64,000 bases of DNA from Anoxypelagibacter sp902613655 (GTDB taxonomy: Bacteria; Pseudomonadota; Alphaproteobacteria; Pelagibacterales; Pelagibacteraceae). The translations under genes and the position numbers were made by a program. This document shows positions 15,801-25,246 of this stretch, one piece after another. Below the pieces are notes generated by a model. It worked only from the letters and a program-made list of their open reading frames with translations, was not told where the DNA came from and searched no databases. The stretch is from positions 1 to 64,000 of the forward strand of contig CACMHR010000004.1 in NCBI GenBank assembly GCA_902613655.1, written 5' to 3'. Every line of letters starts with the position of its first letter. Positions within the stretch are counted from its first letter, which is position 1.

Positions 15801-16982
15801 ATGATACAATATATTTCAAAGCCATTTAAGTGGTTTTTTAAATTAGAAGCAGCTTCGGGTCTAGTACTTCTATTTGCTGCTGTAATTGCATTAATAATAA
15901 GCAATTCAGATTTAAGTAATGCATATTTTGATATTCTTAACTCTTACTTAAAATTAGGTGTTGGCATATTTAGTTTAAAACTCAGTGTACTTCATTGGAT
16001 AAACGATGTTTTGATGGCAATATTCTTTTTTTTGGTTTCACTGGAAATCAAAAGAGAATTTATACAGGGTGAGTTATCTAATCCAAAACAAGCTTTACTT
16101 CCAATCGTAGCAGCCGTAGGAGGCATGGTTGTCCCTGCCCTTATTTATATAGCCATAAATTTTAAAGACCCAGTTACTCTTAAAGGTTGGGCAATTCCAT
16201 CAGCAACAGACATAGCTTTCTCTTTAGGTGTTTTGTCTTTATTAGGAAAAAGGGTGCCTTTATCTTTAAAAGTTTTTCTAACAGCTCTAGCAATAATTGA
16301 TGATCTTGGAGCAATAGTAATAATTGCGTTTTTTTATTCAGGTGAAGTTCAATACTTTTATTTATTATTAATGTTGGGTTGTTTAATAATTTTATTAATA
16401 TTAAACAGATTTAACGTTAGAAACTTTATTCCATATTTAATTGTTGGAATATTCCTTTGGGAATTCACCCACGTTTCAGGAATACATGCTACTATTGCTG
16501 GTGTGCTTTTAGCCCTAACAATACCACACAAAAGTAGTAATAATAAACATTCTGACTCTCTTTTGTTAAAACTTGAGCATGCAATTTCTCCTTATGTGGC
16601 GTTTGGAATAATGCCAATTTTTGCTTTTGCAAATGCAGGAGTTTCTCTTGAAGGAGTTACTTTTGCAAGTTTAATGAATCCGGTACCTCTAGGAATATTG
16701 TGTGGTTTATTTTTTGGAAAACAAATTGGTGTATTTATTTTTTCATATATTTCTATAAAATTAAACTTTGCTGAGATGCCAAACAATTCAGACTGGTTAA
16801 AACTATATGGCGTAGGTATTTTGACTGGGATTGGTTTTACTATGAGCTTATTTGTTGGGAATCTTGCTTTTGCAGACGCAACGACGCATACCGATGGAGT
16901 AAAAATAGGTGTGCTACTTGGTTCATTGCTATCAACTGTTTTTGGCTATAGTTTGATATTTTTTGGATCAAAAAAGAAATGA
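15801..16982 (+). CDS. nhaA: Na+/H+ antiporter NhaA
   Basis: A 393-residue polytopic membrane protein of normal NhaA length. Signature segments are PSATDIAFSLGVLSLLGKRVP, ALAIIDDLGAIVIIAFFYSG (the paired aspartates that bind Na+/H+), SGIHATIAGVLLALTIP, FANAGVSLEG and GIGFTMSLFVGNLAF. It exchanges cytoplasmic Na+ for external H+ at the inner membrane, useful in sea water. The start lies 14 bases from the divergent GT2 start. Its stop overlaps the glutathione peroxidase start by four bases, so the two are co-transcribed. Confidence 0.96.
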   Translation: MIQYISKPFKWFFKLEAASGLVLLFAAVIALIISNSDLSNAYFDILNSYLKLGVGIFSLKLSVLHWINDVLMAIFFFLVSLEIKREFIQGELSNPKQALLPIVAAVGGMVVPALIYIAINFKDPVTLKGWAIPSATDIAFSLGVLSLLGKRVPLSLKVFLTALAIIDDLGAIVIIAFFYSGEVQYFYLLLMLGCLIILLILNRFNVRNFIPYLIVGIFLWEFTHVSGIHATIAGVLLALTIPHKSSNNKHSDSLLLKLEHAISPYVAFGIMPIFAFANAGVSLEGVTFASLMNPVPLGILCGLFFGKQIGVFIFSYISIKLNFAEMPNNSDWLKLYGVGILTGIGFTMSLFVGNLAFADATTHTDGVKIGVLLGSLLSTVFGYSLIFFGSKKK

Positions 16983-17524
16983 AAAAGATTTTTATTTTAG
17001 TAATTATGATTGGTTTATTTGGAATTAAAAGTTCAAATGCAAATATTAAAGTAGCATACGATTATTCTTTCAAAGATTTAGATGGTCAAGAACTGAAATT
17101 ATCTGAATTTAAAGAAAAAGTTGTTGTAATAACAAATGTTGCCAGTAAGTGTGGCTTTACTTCGCAATACGAGGATCTTCAAACAATATGGGAAAAGTAT
17201 CAAAGCAAAGGCTTAATAGTTATTGGTGTTCCATCGAATAGTTTTAATCAAGAATTAGAAACAAATGAAGAAGTTAAAAATTTCTGTGAAGCAAAGTTTG
17301 GAATAAGTTTTCCAATGACACAAAAAGAAATTGTTAGAGGTGAAAATGCTCACCCATTTTATAAATGGGCAAAAGAGAGTTATGGAACCGGATCAATACC
17401 TAAATGGAATTTTCACAAAATAATTATCGATAAAAATGGAAAAGTTTTTGATACATTTGCATCGATGACTAATCCAACATCCAAAAAGTTTATCAAATCA
17501 ATAGAAAAAGCTCTCAGTCAATAA
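16979..17524 (+). CDS. gpx: glutathione peroxidase, cysteine type, exported
   Basis: A 181-residue thiol peroxidase with an N-terminal signal peptide (MKKIFILVIMIGLFGIKSSNA), so it likely acts in the periplasm. The catalytic cysteine is Cys58 in TNVASKCGFTSQY, in the place where animal enzymes use selenocysteine. FNQE and PKWNFHKIIIDKNG provide the expected Gln and Trp-Asn residues. It reduces hydroperoxides using glutathione or thioredoxin. Translationally coupled to nhaA by a four-base overlap. Its stop is one base from the convergent MBL gene, leaving no room for a separate terminator. Confidence 0.93.
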   Translation: MKKIFILVIMIGLFGIKSSNANIKVAYDYSFKDLDGQELKLSEFKEKVVVITNVASKCGFTSQYEDLQTIWEKYQSKGLIVIGVPSNSFNQELETNEEVKNFCEAKFGISFPMTQKEIVRGENAHPFYKWAKESYGTGSIPKWNFHKIIIDKNGKVFDTFASMTNPTSKKFIKSIEKALSQ

Positions 17525-17525
17525 A

Positions 17526-18293
17526 CTAAACATTCAATGTAATGCCATCATAGGCAGGTATAATATTACTTGGAAGGTTTTTTTTTAAAAAACTATAGTC
17601 TAAATCTGTATGTAAATTAGTAAGAATAGTTTTTCTAGGATTAAGCATTTTACTAATCTTAATTGCTTGATTTAAATTAAAATGTGAAGGGTGTGCATTA
17701 ATTTTTAAACAATCAATTATTAAATATTTTAAATTTTGAAGATCCTTATAATTCTTTTTATCAATACCATTACAATCACTTAAGTATGCAATTTTTTCAA
17801 ATACATAAGCTGATGCAGTTATATAACCATGTTTAATTAAAAAGGATTTGAATTTTATTCGAGTATTTTTTTTTTTAAGTATAAAGTTATTTTTAACCAT
17901 ATTTCCCTTGATTATTGGAATGTAACCGCCACCACCATAAAAACAGTAGTCATATTTATTTTTTATAAGTTTTAAACATCTTCTATTTGCGTAAATATTT
18001 ATTGGTTTCTTGTTTTGCCAAAAAAAAGGTCTTAATTCAAATATGCCACTAGTTTGATCAGCATGTTCGTGTGTATATAAAACACTATCAATATTTTTAA
18101 TTTTGTTATCTAAGATTTGTTTTTTTATATCTGGAGAGGTATCTATTAGTATTGATAAATCGCCCTTTTTAATATGTGCTGAGCATCTGGTTCGAATGTT
18201 TAACTTGTTTTTTTTATTTAGTTTCCCCCAATTATTCGTAATCCAAGGTGATCCTAATGAACTTCCACATCCAAGAATAGTAAATTTTGTCAT
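17526..18293 (-). CDS. MBL-fold metallohydrolase (PhnP-like)
   Basis: A 255-residue metallo-beta-lactamase fold: FTILGCGSSLGSP opening, ILIDTSPDIKKQ, the metal-binding YTHEHADQTSGIFELR (HxHxDH-type), a middle segment with SDCNGID, and late histidines in NAHPSHFNL and NLHTDLDY. It resembles PhnP-type phosphodiesterases that open cyclic phosphates. In alphaproteobacteria a gene of this kind regularly ends the tmk-holB-metG-tatD cluster, as here. Its start overlaps the tatD stop by one base. The physiological substrate is unknown. Confidence 0.88.
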   Translation of the reverse strand: MTKFTILGCGSSLGSPWITNNWGKLNKKNKLNIRTRCSAHIKKGDLSILIDTSPDIKKQILDNKIKNIDSVLYTHEHADQTSGIFELRPFFWQNKKPINIYANRRCLKLIKNKYDYCFYGGGGYIPIIKGNMVKNNFILKKKNTRIKFKSFLIKHGYITASAYVFEKIAYLSDCNGIDKKNYKDLQNLKYLIIDCLKINAHPSHFNLNQAIKISKMLNPRKTILTNLHTDLDYSFLKKNLPSNIIPAYDGITLNV

Positions 18294-19069
18294 TAAATAT
18301 TTATTTTAAACAGATTTTTAAAGTTTAAAGTTGTAAAACTTTCAACGTCTTCTTGGGTTGTTTCTTTTAATACAGAAATAAATTTTACTGTATGAATAAT
18401 ATTGCATGGCTCATTTAATTTACCTCTTAAAGGTTCAGGAGATAAATAAGGAGAGTCAGTTTCTACTAGTATTTTATTATTTGGTATTGATTTAAATGTG
18501 TTAGCTAGTTCTACGCTTTTTTTAAAAGTAATAATACCACTTGCTGAAAAATAACAATCTATATCTAATAAATTATGAGCAAAATTTTTACTACCAGTAA
18601 AACAATGCATTAAAACATCAAAATTTCCATTCTTTTTTTCTGAAGTTAGGATTTCTAAAGTTTCTTTTTCTGCATTTCTTGAATGAACAATTAATGGTTT
18701 TGAAGTTTCTTGGCACGATCGAATATGTTTTATAAAAAGAGATTTTTGTATATTTTTATCTGAATGATTGTAGTAAAAATCTAATCCACTTTCGCCAACA
18801 CCTATAACCTTGTCATGCTTTAAAAGTTTTTTTTTAATTTTATCAATAGTTAATTCTTTATATTTACTAGTTTCATGAGGGTGAATACCGTAAGTCCCAA
18901 AAACATTTTCATGTGCATTTAAGATATTAATTATTTTTGTAAAACTCAAATCATCGGTACAAATGGTCAGTATATATTTAACATTCGACTTGTTGGCACT
19001 ATTTATAATATCCTTTATTCTTGGCTGAAGCTTTTCGTTATCAAGATGGCAATGCGAATCAATTATCAT
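18293..19069 (-). CDS. tatD: TatD-family metal-dependent hydrolase
   Basis: From the ATG at 19069 the protein has 258 residues and begins MIIDSHCHLDNEKL, with the family's first metal ligands (HxH) at the very start; this is why that ATG is preferred to 19117. Other signatures are GTYGIHPHE, GVGESGLDFYYNH, PLIVHSRNAEKETLEIL, MHCFTGSKNFA and LVETDSPYLSPEP. TatD proteins are TIM-barrel nucleases involved in DNA repair or turnover. The start overlaps the end of metG by 11 bases, and its stop overlaps the MBL gene start. Confidence 0.93.
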   Translation of the reverse strand: MIIDSHCHLDNEKLQPRIKDIINSANKSNVKYILTICTDDLSFTKIINILNAHENVFGTYGIHPHETSKYKELTIDKIKKKLLKHDKVIGVGESGLDFYYNHSDKNIQKSLFIKHIRSCQETSKPLIVHSRNAEKETLEILTSEKKNGNFDVLMHCFTGSKNFAHNLLDIDCYFSASGIITFKKSVELANTFKSIPNNKILVETDSPYLSPEPLRGKLNEPCNIIHTVKFISVLKETTQEDVESFTTLNFKNLFKINI

Positions 19070-20603
19070 TTTCAATTTTTTTAAATAATATATCGGATTT
19101 TTTGAGAATAGTTCCAACTTTTAATATTTTTGTGTCTTTTAAAGAATCTATTTTTATATCATTTTTTCCTACAGATAATATAGACAAAACTTTTTCAGTA
19201 GCTTTAGGAATTATTGGATTTAATAATACACTTATAGATCTTATTTGGTTCAATATAACATATAAAATTGTATTCATTCGTTCTGGATTTTTTTCCTTTA
19301 ATGACCATGGTTTTTGATCATTAAAATATTTGTTTGCATCGAATGAAACATTTATAACCTTTTTAAGGTATTGATTTAATTCTTGATTATCCATCAAATT
19401 TCTAAGTTCTGATAATGACTCTGTTATTTGATTATTTAATTTTTTATCATCCTCTTCTAATTTGTTAAAGGATGGAATTTTAGAATTACAATTCTTATTA
19501 ATAAAAGCAAATACTCTTTGACAAAGATTACCATAATTATTAGCAAGATCATTGTTTATACAATTTGTTAAATTTTTAAGTGATATATTTCCATCATTAC
19601 CTAATGATACCTCTTTAGATAGGTAATACCTTAATTGATCAACTCCAAAATTATTTATTATTTCAATTGGATCTAGGATATTTCCAAGTGATTTAGACAT
19701 TTTTTTGTCATCAGATAATATCCAACCGTGCCCATAGACTCTTTTTGGTAAGGGTATTTTAGCTGCCATTAAAAAAGCAGGCCAGTATATTGCATGGAAT
19801 CTTAAAATGTCTTTCCCTATAATATGAATATTTGCTGGCCAAAAATTTTTATATTTCTGATCTGAAGTGTTTGGATAATTCAATGCGCTCAAATAATTTG
19901 TTAATGCATCCAGCCAAACATATATTAAATGTTTAGAATTTGAAGGAACTGGTATCCCCCAACTAAATGAAGTTCTGCTTACCGACAAATCTTTTAAACC
20001 TTTTTTTACAAATTCTATAACCTCGTTTCTCCTTGAAATCGGTAATATAAAATTAGGATTATCACTATAGAATTTTAAAAGCTTATCTTGCCAAGTTGAT
20101 AATTTAAAAAAAAAAGACTCCTCCTCAACCCACTCAACTTTTGAACCAGATATTTTTGAAATTTTATTATTATTATGGGTTTCTATTTCATCTTCATCAT
20201 AGTAAGCTTCATCAGACACCGAATACCATCCCTTATATTTGGATAAATAAATATCTTTTGATTTTTCCAGCTTAGTCCAAATATCTAAAACAGATTTATA
20301 GTGTCTTTTCTCCGTAGTTCTAATAAAATCATTATTAGATAGATTAAGAATTTTAGTTAAATCTTTAAATTTAGTTGATAGTTCATCGCAAAAAAGTTTG
20401 ATTTCCTTTGAATTTTTTTCAGCCTCTCTTTGCATTTTTAAACCATGTTCGTCAGTACCAGTTAAAAAAAATACATTAAAACCATCTATCCTTTTAAATC
20501 TTGCAAAAATATCAGCAATAATACTTGAGTAAGCATGACCCATATGAGGTTTTCCTGATGGGTAATAGATAGGAGTAGTAATATAAAAATTTTTATTTGG
20601 CAT
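19059..20603 (-). CDS. metG: methionyl-tRNA synthetase
   Basis: A 514-residue class I aminoacyl-tRNA synthetase. The HIGH-type motif is PSGKPHMGHAYS and the KMSKS loop is DDKKMSKSLGNIL. The connective peptide is short and lacks a four-cysteine zinc knuckle, and there is no C-terminal tRNA-binding appendix; both are usual in the short alphaproteobacterial form. It charges tRNA-Met for initiation and elongation. It lies 6 bases after holB and overlaps tatD, within the conserved dacA-tmk-holB-metG-tatD operon. Confidence 0.97.
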   Translation of the reverse strand: MPNKNFYITTPIYYPSGKPHMGHAYSSIIADIFARFKRIDGFNVFFLTGTDEHGLKMQREAEKNSKEIKLFCDELSTKFKDLTKILNLSNNDFIRTTEKRHYKSVLDIWTKLEKSKDIYLSKYKGWYSVSDEAYYDEDEIETHNNNKISKISGSKVEWVEEESFFFKLSTWQDKLLKFYSDNPNFILPISRRNEVIEFVKKGLKDLSVSRTSFSWGIPVPSNSKHLIYVWLDALTNYLSALNYPNTSDQKYKNFWPANIHIIGKDILRFHAIYWPAFLMAAKIPLPKRVYGHGWILSDDKKMSKSLGNILDPIEIINNFGVDQLRYYLSKEVSLGNDGNISLKNLTNCINNDLANNYGNLCQRVFAFINKNCNSKIPSFNKLEEDDKKLNNQITESLSELRNLMDNQELNQYLKKVINVSFDANKYFNDQKPWSLKEKNPERMNTILYVILNQIRSISVLLNPIIPKATEKVLSILSVGKNDIKIDSLKDTKILKVGTILKKSDILFKKIENDN

Positions 20604-20609
20604 ATTTAT

Positions 20610-21551
20610 TTAATTAATCGAGTTTTTAACAAAATTTAAAACTGAATTATTAGAAAGGTTAAACTTTTGGTATTCATACAATATTTTGAGAATACCATTT
20701 TTTTTTTCGAATAAAGAAGTAATATTTTTTGTAGAAAGAATTTTTTTTTGAAATTTAATTTCTAAAAAAAACTTAATGCAATCGATATAAATATCTTTTT
20801 TATTTTTTCTATACTTATCAAGAAGTTGTGTAGTTACATCAAAAAAGGTGGTATTAGAATCTGCATTAATTTCAGTCAGAATATTATAATATTTAAGAAG
20901 CATGGCTGGGGTCGTTAAATGAAGATAATCAATAACAAAACTATCACTGAAATTTTGATTTTTTAATAAGTTTTTCAATATTAAGTCTTTCTGATTAAAA
21001 TTTAGAAATATTTTAGTTTCAATAGAACGAGATTTAAGCGTATCAATTAATTTGCTTTTTTTATTATTTATTAAAATAAAATAATTATTATTGCTTGGTT
21101 CTTCAATAATTTTTAAAAGAGCATTTGCAACATTATTATTTATAAATTCAACATCATCAAAAATAATAAATCTCGGCTTATCATCCAATGTTGAACTATA
21201 TAATTTTTTTTTAACTTCCCTAACTTTGTCAATAGATAACTTATTTTTATCTTCATTTGAAAAATAAAAATAATTTTGAAAAGTGTGTGATATGATTTTG
21301 TTTAAAATTAAATTATTTTCATCAATAAGTTTAGAATCTAGATCGTACTTTTGTTTATATTCTTTAGAAAATATATAAATTATCAAATGAAAAAATAATG
21401 TGAATTTTCCTATACCCTTTTCACCTGAAACCAAATTTACTTTTGGTAATTTTTTATTTTCATATAATTTGATAAAATTATTAAATAGATCATCATGGCC
21501 AAATAGCTGTAATGATATATTGTTTTGATTGAGATTTTTATCTGGAGGCAT
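20610..21551 (-). CDS. holB: DNA polymerase III delta' subunit
   Basis: A 313-residue clamp-loader subunit with an AAA+ core. It shows LFGHDDLFNNFIKLYENKK, the P-loop-like VSGEKGIGKFTLFFHL, FIIFDDVEFINNNVANALLKIIEEP (the degenerate DEAD box region and sensor) and the SRSIETKIF segment equivalent to SRC. Delta-prime helps open the beta clamp and load it on DNA. The protein is diverged and rich in Asn and Lys, as expected for this genome. One base separates it from tmk, and 6 bases from metG; the position between these two genes is the usual one for holB. Confidence 0.88.
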   Translation of the reverse strand: MPPDKNLNQNNISLQLFGHDDLFNNFIKLYENKKLPKVNLVSGEKGIGKFTLFFHLIIYIFSKEYKQKYDLDSKLIDENNLILNKIISHTFQNYFYFSNEDKNKLSIDKVREVKKKLYSSTLDDKPRFIIFDDVEFINNNVANALLKIIEEPSNNNYFILINNKKSKLIDTLKSRSIETKIFLNFNQKDLILKNLLKNQNFSDSFVIDYLHLTTPAMLLKYYNILTEINADSNTTFFDVTTQLLDKYRKNKKDIYIDCIKFFLEIKFQKKILSTKNITSLFEKKNGILKILYEYQKFNLSNNSVLNFVKNSIN

Positions 21552-21552
21552 A

Positions 21553-22194
21553 TTATTTTAACTTATTTAGAACAATTTTTAAAATCTTGTTTTCTATATG
21601 CATAGAATCTGTTGAGTTATCAATAACATAATACTTTTTTTTATTCTTTTTTGCTATTTTTAAAAAAGCCTTTTGAGCTTTAATATAAAAAGATTTTGAA
21701 AACTTGTCATATCTATTTTTTTTTCGTCTTTTTTGTAATCTTTTTAAAGCTTTTTGAATCTTTACTTTAAGTACAAATGTTAAATTTGGCTTAAAAGGTA
21801 AAATCTCATTATGAATATTTTCAATAAATCTATGCTTAACAATTTTACCTGAAACTTGGTAAGCCAATGTCGAGTCTACAAATCTGTCACAGAGAACAAT
21901 TAATTTTTTTTTAAGCGCAGGTTCTATCTTTTTTTTAATATGTTCATTTCTTGCTGCTAGATAAAGTAATGTATCGGTATATTTATCAAATTCTTCATTT
22001 TTGTTTCTTCCAAAATAATCTTTTAAAATTAATTTTCTTATTCTCTCCGCACCCTTTGTGCCTCCCGGTTCTCTAGTTTTTAATATTTTCAGTCCTTTTT
22101 TTTTTAAATTATTATATAATTTTTTAATTTGATAAGATTTTCCTGAACCTTCAATACCCTCGAAAACTATAAAAAAAGGTTTTTTTTTATACAT
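21553..22194 (-). CDS. tmk: thymidylate kinase
   Basis: A 213-residue kinase with the P-loop FEGIEGSGKSYQIKKL, the dTMP-binding TREPGGTKGAERIRKLIL and the DRFVDSTLAYQ motif (DRY-type). The lid region is very lysine-rich (KRLQKRRKKNRYDKF). The enzyme phosphorylates dTMP to dTDP. The second P-loop serine is followed by Tyr rather than the usual Thr. Its start overlaps the dacA-like stop by eight bases. Confidence 0.95.
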   Translation of the reverse strand: MYKKKPFFIVFEGIEGSGKSYQIKKLYNNLKKKGLKILKTREPGGTKGAERIRKLILKDYFGRNKNEEFDKYTDTLLYLAARNEHIKKKIEPALKKKLIVLCDRFVDSTLAYQVSGKIVKHRFIENIHNEILPFKPNLTFVLKVKIQKALKRLQKRRKKNRYDKFSKSFYIKAQKAFLKIAKKNKKKYYVIDNSTDSMHIENKILKIVLNKLK

Positions 22195-23341
22195 CTCCCC
22201 AAATCATATAATTAAAAGACATAAATAAACTTTTGAAAAAATTAACTTTTTCTACAGTCTCAGATGCATAAACAGGCACAATAATATCTTCATCGTTGTT
22301 TGTTTTAATAATTATCTCTCCAATCTCATCATTTTCTTTTATAGGCGCTTTTAGAGGTCCTTCGTATTTAATGAAAACCTTAAAGTTTCTTATATCTTTT
22401 TTGTTTAATGTAATAAATACGTCTTCGTTTGTTTTGCCTTTGATCTTTTCTTTTTTTCCTAACCAGGTTTTAAATTCAAAATTTGGTTTGTTTTTCTCTG
22501 ATATTTCGTAAGTACTGGTGTTTCTTAGGCCCCATGAAATCAATTTCATGGACTCAGAAGATCTAGATTGTTTTGTTTGAAAACCACTTCCGACAGCAAT
22601 TAATCTTCTTTTTTCACCAATTACACTGCTAGCTAATGAATATTTTTCTACAGCCAAGTAACCAGTTTTAATCCCGTCTGAACCGATATTTTTATATAAA
22701 AGTGGATTTCGATTTCCTTGTTTAATTGGATCACCACCAGTTCTATCCCAAGTAAATTCTTTTTCTGCAAAATATTCATAATATTTTGGAAAATTTTTAA
22801 TTAAAAACTTTGACATTATAGCTATATCTCTCACTGTTGAATAATTGTCTGGATCATTTAATCCTGAAGAATTTGTAAAATTAGTGTTAGTCAAACCAAT
22901 TTCCATGGCCTTTTCGTTCATCATTTCAGCAAAATTCTCTTCGGTACCTGCAATACCCTCCGCTAACGCTACACATGCATCATTACCTGAAACCACAATT
23001 ACACCTCTTAGTAAATCTTCCACTGATACTTTGTCATTCAACATTATAAACATTGATGAATATCCACTTCTAGACATTCTCCACGCGTTTTCAGAAATTA
23101 TAAACTCATCATCTAAATTTATTCTGCCCTGCTTTAATAAATCAAATACAATTATTGAAGTCATAATTTTTGTCATTGAAGCAGGGTAGATGCTCATATC
23201 TGCCTCGTTTTCATGTAGAATCTTTCCAGAATTGTAATCCATTAGAATGGATGTTTTTGCCTTTATATTTGGCATAGCGATCGAAAGATTGGTAAATAAT
23301 AAAGATACTAATAATATAAAAAAGATTGTTTTTTTAGTCAT
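22187..23341 (-). CDS. dacA: D-alanyl-D-alanine carboxypeptidase (PBP5/6 type)
   Basis: A 384-residue penicillin-binding protein with an N-terminal signal peptide (MTKKTIFFILLVSLLFTNLSIA). The serine active-site motifs are present: ASMTKIMT (SxxK), VSGNDACVALAEG (SxN) and SDGIKTGYL (KTG). A C-terminal beta domain (from about residue 280) precedes an amphipathic end (FFKSLFMSFNYMIWG) typical of membrane anchoring. It trims the terminal D-Ala from peptidoglycan stem peptides in the periplasm. It overlaps the RlpA-like gene upstream by eight bases and tmk downstream, as in the conserved alphaproteobacterial order. Confidence 0.95.
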   Translation of the reverse strand: MTKKTIFFILLVSLLFTNLSIAMPNIKAKTSILMDYNSGKILHENEADMSIYPASMTKIMTSIIVFDLLKQGRINLDDEFIISENAWRMSRSGYSSMFIMLNDKVSVEDLLRGVIVVSGNDACVALAEGIAGTEENFAEMMNEKAMEIGLTNTNFTNSSGLNDPDNYSTVRDIAIMSKFLIKNFPKYYEYFAEKEFTWDRTGGDPIKQGNRNPLLYKNIGSDGIKTGYLAVEKYSLASSVIGEKRRLIAVGSGFQTKQSRSSESMKLISWGLRNTSTYEISEKNKPNFEFKTWLGKKEKIKGKTNEDVFITLNKKDIRNFKVFIKYEGPLKAPIKENDEIGEIIIKTNNDEDIIVPVYASETVEKVNFFKSLFMSFNYMIWGDV

Positions 23342-24071
23342 GTTGTTTTATTTCAAGATCGTCAAATCCATACTTGTTTAACCCAAAGTAAACATTTTTT
23401 AAAGTGTTAATTGATGTGTATGGTTTAGAAGATAGTAGAAATTTATTTTTTCCAAGCTTTTTAACAAGAAGAGAACCCTTGCCAACATAACCTCTTTCTA
23501 AAATTTCTTTTAATTCATTAGTAGAAATTTCAGAGTAGAAAACACCAATTATAATAGAAAATTTTTTATTTTTTTTAGTATTCTGCTTTTTATCAATTGA
23601 AATATTGTCAATTTTTACTTTTGTTATTGGGGCTTTGTTTTTTACTTTTTTTTCTTCAGTATGTGTTGTCGCGACTTTTGCTACAAAAGATTTGTTTTTT
23701 TTCCTTTCAGTTACATCAACAAATGGCATCATTTCATTCAACTCTAATTTTGTAGCAACATTTTTGGATATTATAACTTTGTAAAAAGGTGAATAATCGA
23801 TCTTTTTTGAAACCGCAAGTTCAATTGACTTCATATTTTCAGGATTTGTTATTTTAATAATTGAATTTTTTTTCAATATATTATGAACTGCAACCAAATC
23901 GTTACTATTAATCTTTTTATGAAATTTTTCTTTTTTATGTAAATCAGCATTATAAATTAAAGCAAAACCAGAGGATTTATATGGTACATAATCTGGATTA
24001 TTTCTTTGCACAGAGGAATTAGTGCAGGATATAACAAAAATAAATATTATTATAAAAATACTATATTTCAT
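23334..24071 (-). CDS. rlpA: RlpA-like lipoprotein with C-terminal SPOR-like domain
   Basis: A 245-residue protein with a lipoprotein signal (FIIIFIFVISC, Cys16 acylated). A diverged double-psi beta-barrel region follows (SGFALIYNADLHKKEKFH, LVAVHNILKKNSIIKITN) and then a lysine-rich linker. The end (KFSIIIGVFYSEISTNEL to the C-terminus) matches a SPOR peptidoglycan-binding domain. RlpA proteins are septal lytic transglycosylases acting on denuded glycan. The barrel is poorly conserved here, so enzymatic activity is uncertain. It sits between mltB and dacA, the normal alphaproteobacterial place of rlpA, and overlaps both. Confidence 0.75.
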   Translation of the reverse strand: MKYSIFIIIFIFVISCTNSSVQRNNPDYVPYKSSGFALIYNADLHKKEKFHKKINSNDLVAVHNILKKNSIIKITNPENMKSIELAVSKKIDYSPFYKVIISKNVATKLELNEMMPFVDVTERKKNKSFVAKVATTHTEEKKVKNKAPITKVKIDNISIDKKQNTKKNKKFSIIIGVFYSEISTNELKEILERGYVGKGSLLVKKLGKNKFLLSSKPYTSINTLKNVYFGLNKYGFDDLEIKQHD

Positions 24072-25074
24072 TTTGAAATTTGTCCTTCAATGTACATACT
24101 GCCAAAGCAAATCTTAAAGATCTGTTCCATTTTAGAACTTTTTCATAATTATTAAAAACAATGTAAGCCGGGGACAAGACTTTTGAACCAGGTATAATAT
24201 CTTTGTCAGGTGTTATAATTGCTGAAAGAAGATTATCATCAAAATTATGTTTTTCAGGTTGTTTAAAATATTTTTTAAAGTATTTAGTTTTTCTTTTGTT
24301 TTTTAATTTTTTTGCAGAGCTATTGAGATATTTTGGAGGTATATTTTGTTTGAGTTCAACTTTGTAAAAACATGGTTTGTTTTTTTTCCATCCAATTTTG
24401 TTCATATAATTTGCAGCAGAAGCAAAGGAGTCATCAATTTTTTTTAATTCAATATCTTTATTTCCATTATAATCAATTGCATAATTTTTAATTGTGGTAG
24501 GCATAAACTGAAAATTACCAAAGGCACCAGCCCAAGAACCGTAAAGAATATTTTTGTCAATTATATTTTGATCTACTAGTTTTAACAGGGTTAAAAGTTC
24601 GTTTGTAAAAAAAGCACTTCTTCTTTTATCATAACTAAGAGTAGCAAGAGACGAGATTATGTCCATTTTGCCTAGATACTTTCCGTAATTTGTTTCAATA
24701 CCCATCAAGGCTAGTAATAATTCTTTTTCAATTGAAAATTTTTTTTCTATTTCTTCAATTATTGCATGTTGTTTATTGTATAAAGACAAACCTTTGGAAA
24801 CTTTATCTTTGTTAGCTCTTTTATTTATATAAGTAAATGTATCTTCGTAAAATTCAGGTTGGTATCTATCGTATTCGATAACTTTAGATAAAAATATTGC
24901 TTCATTCATAACTGAATTAACAGTGTCTTGAGACACACCACTTTTGACTGCAACTAATTTAAATTCCTTTAACCAAATTTGAAAATTTTCTTGAGTATAA
25001 GCAGTAGTATATAAAATATTAAATATTAAAATTAAAAAAAATGATATCTTTTTCATTTTAAGCTTATATTCCAA
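24061..25074 (-). CDS. mltB: MltB-type lytic murein transglycosylase
   Basis: A 337-residue periplasmic enzyme with an N-terminal hydrophobic signal (FFLILIFNILYTTAYT). It shows the SLT_2/MltB pattern: FQIWLKEFKLVAVKSGVS, YDRYQPEF, the catalytic glutamate in ALMGIETNYGKYLG, RRSAFFTNELLTLLKL and GSWAGAFGNFQFMPTT. It cleaves the glycan strand of peptidoglycan with formation of anhydromuramic ends. The C-terminus overlaps the RlpA-like gene by 11 bases. It is the first gene of the minus-strand murein/tmk/metG operon; the gap to the divergent tRNA-Ser must carry its promoter. Confidence 0.93.
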   Translation of the reverse strand: MEYKLKMKKISFFLILIFNILYTTAYTQENFQIWLKEFKLVAVKSGVSQDTVNSVMNEAIFLSKVIEYDRYQPEFYEDTFTYINKRANKDKVSKGLSLYNKQHAIIEEIEKKFSIEKELLLALMGIETNYGKYLGKMDIISSLATLSYDKRRSAFFTNELLTLLKLVDQNIIDKNILYGSWAGAFGNFQFMPTTIKNYAIDYNGNKDIELKKIDDSFASAANYMNKIGWKKNKPCFYKVELKQNIPPKYLNSSAKKLKNKRKTKYFKKYFKQPEKHNFDDNLLSAIITPDKDIIPGSKVLSPAYIVFNNYEKVLKWNRSLRFALAVCTLKDKFQNEI

Positions 25075-25156
25075 TATTTTTTTACATTCTATAAAATTAT
25101 TGATTGCTGAATTTCTTGTATCTTTAATGTATAAATCGTATTAAGAACCAATCAAT

Positions 25157-25246
25157 GGAGAGGTGGCTGAGCGGTTGAAAGCACTAGTCTTGAAAACTAG
25201 CAATGGGGCAACTCATTCGTGGGTTCGAATCCCACCCTCTCCGCCA
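25157..25246 (+). tRNA. tRNA-Ser (anticodon TGA)
   Basis: A 90-base tRNA with a long variable arm, as expected for a class II serine tRNA. The acceptor stem GGAGAGG pairs with CCTCTCC, the anticodon loop is CTTGAAA (anticodon TGA, reading UCN codons), the T arm is GGGTTCGAATCCC, and the CCA end is encoded. The CCA end is directly adjacent to the stop codon of the convergent sdhE gene. Confidence 0.97.
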
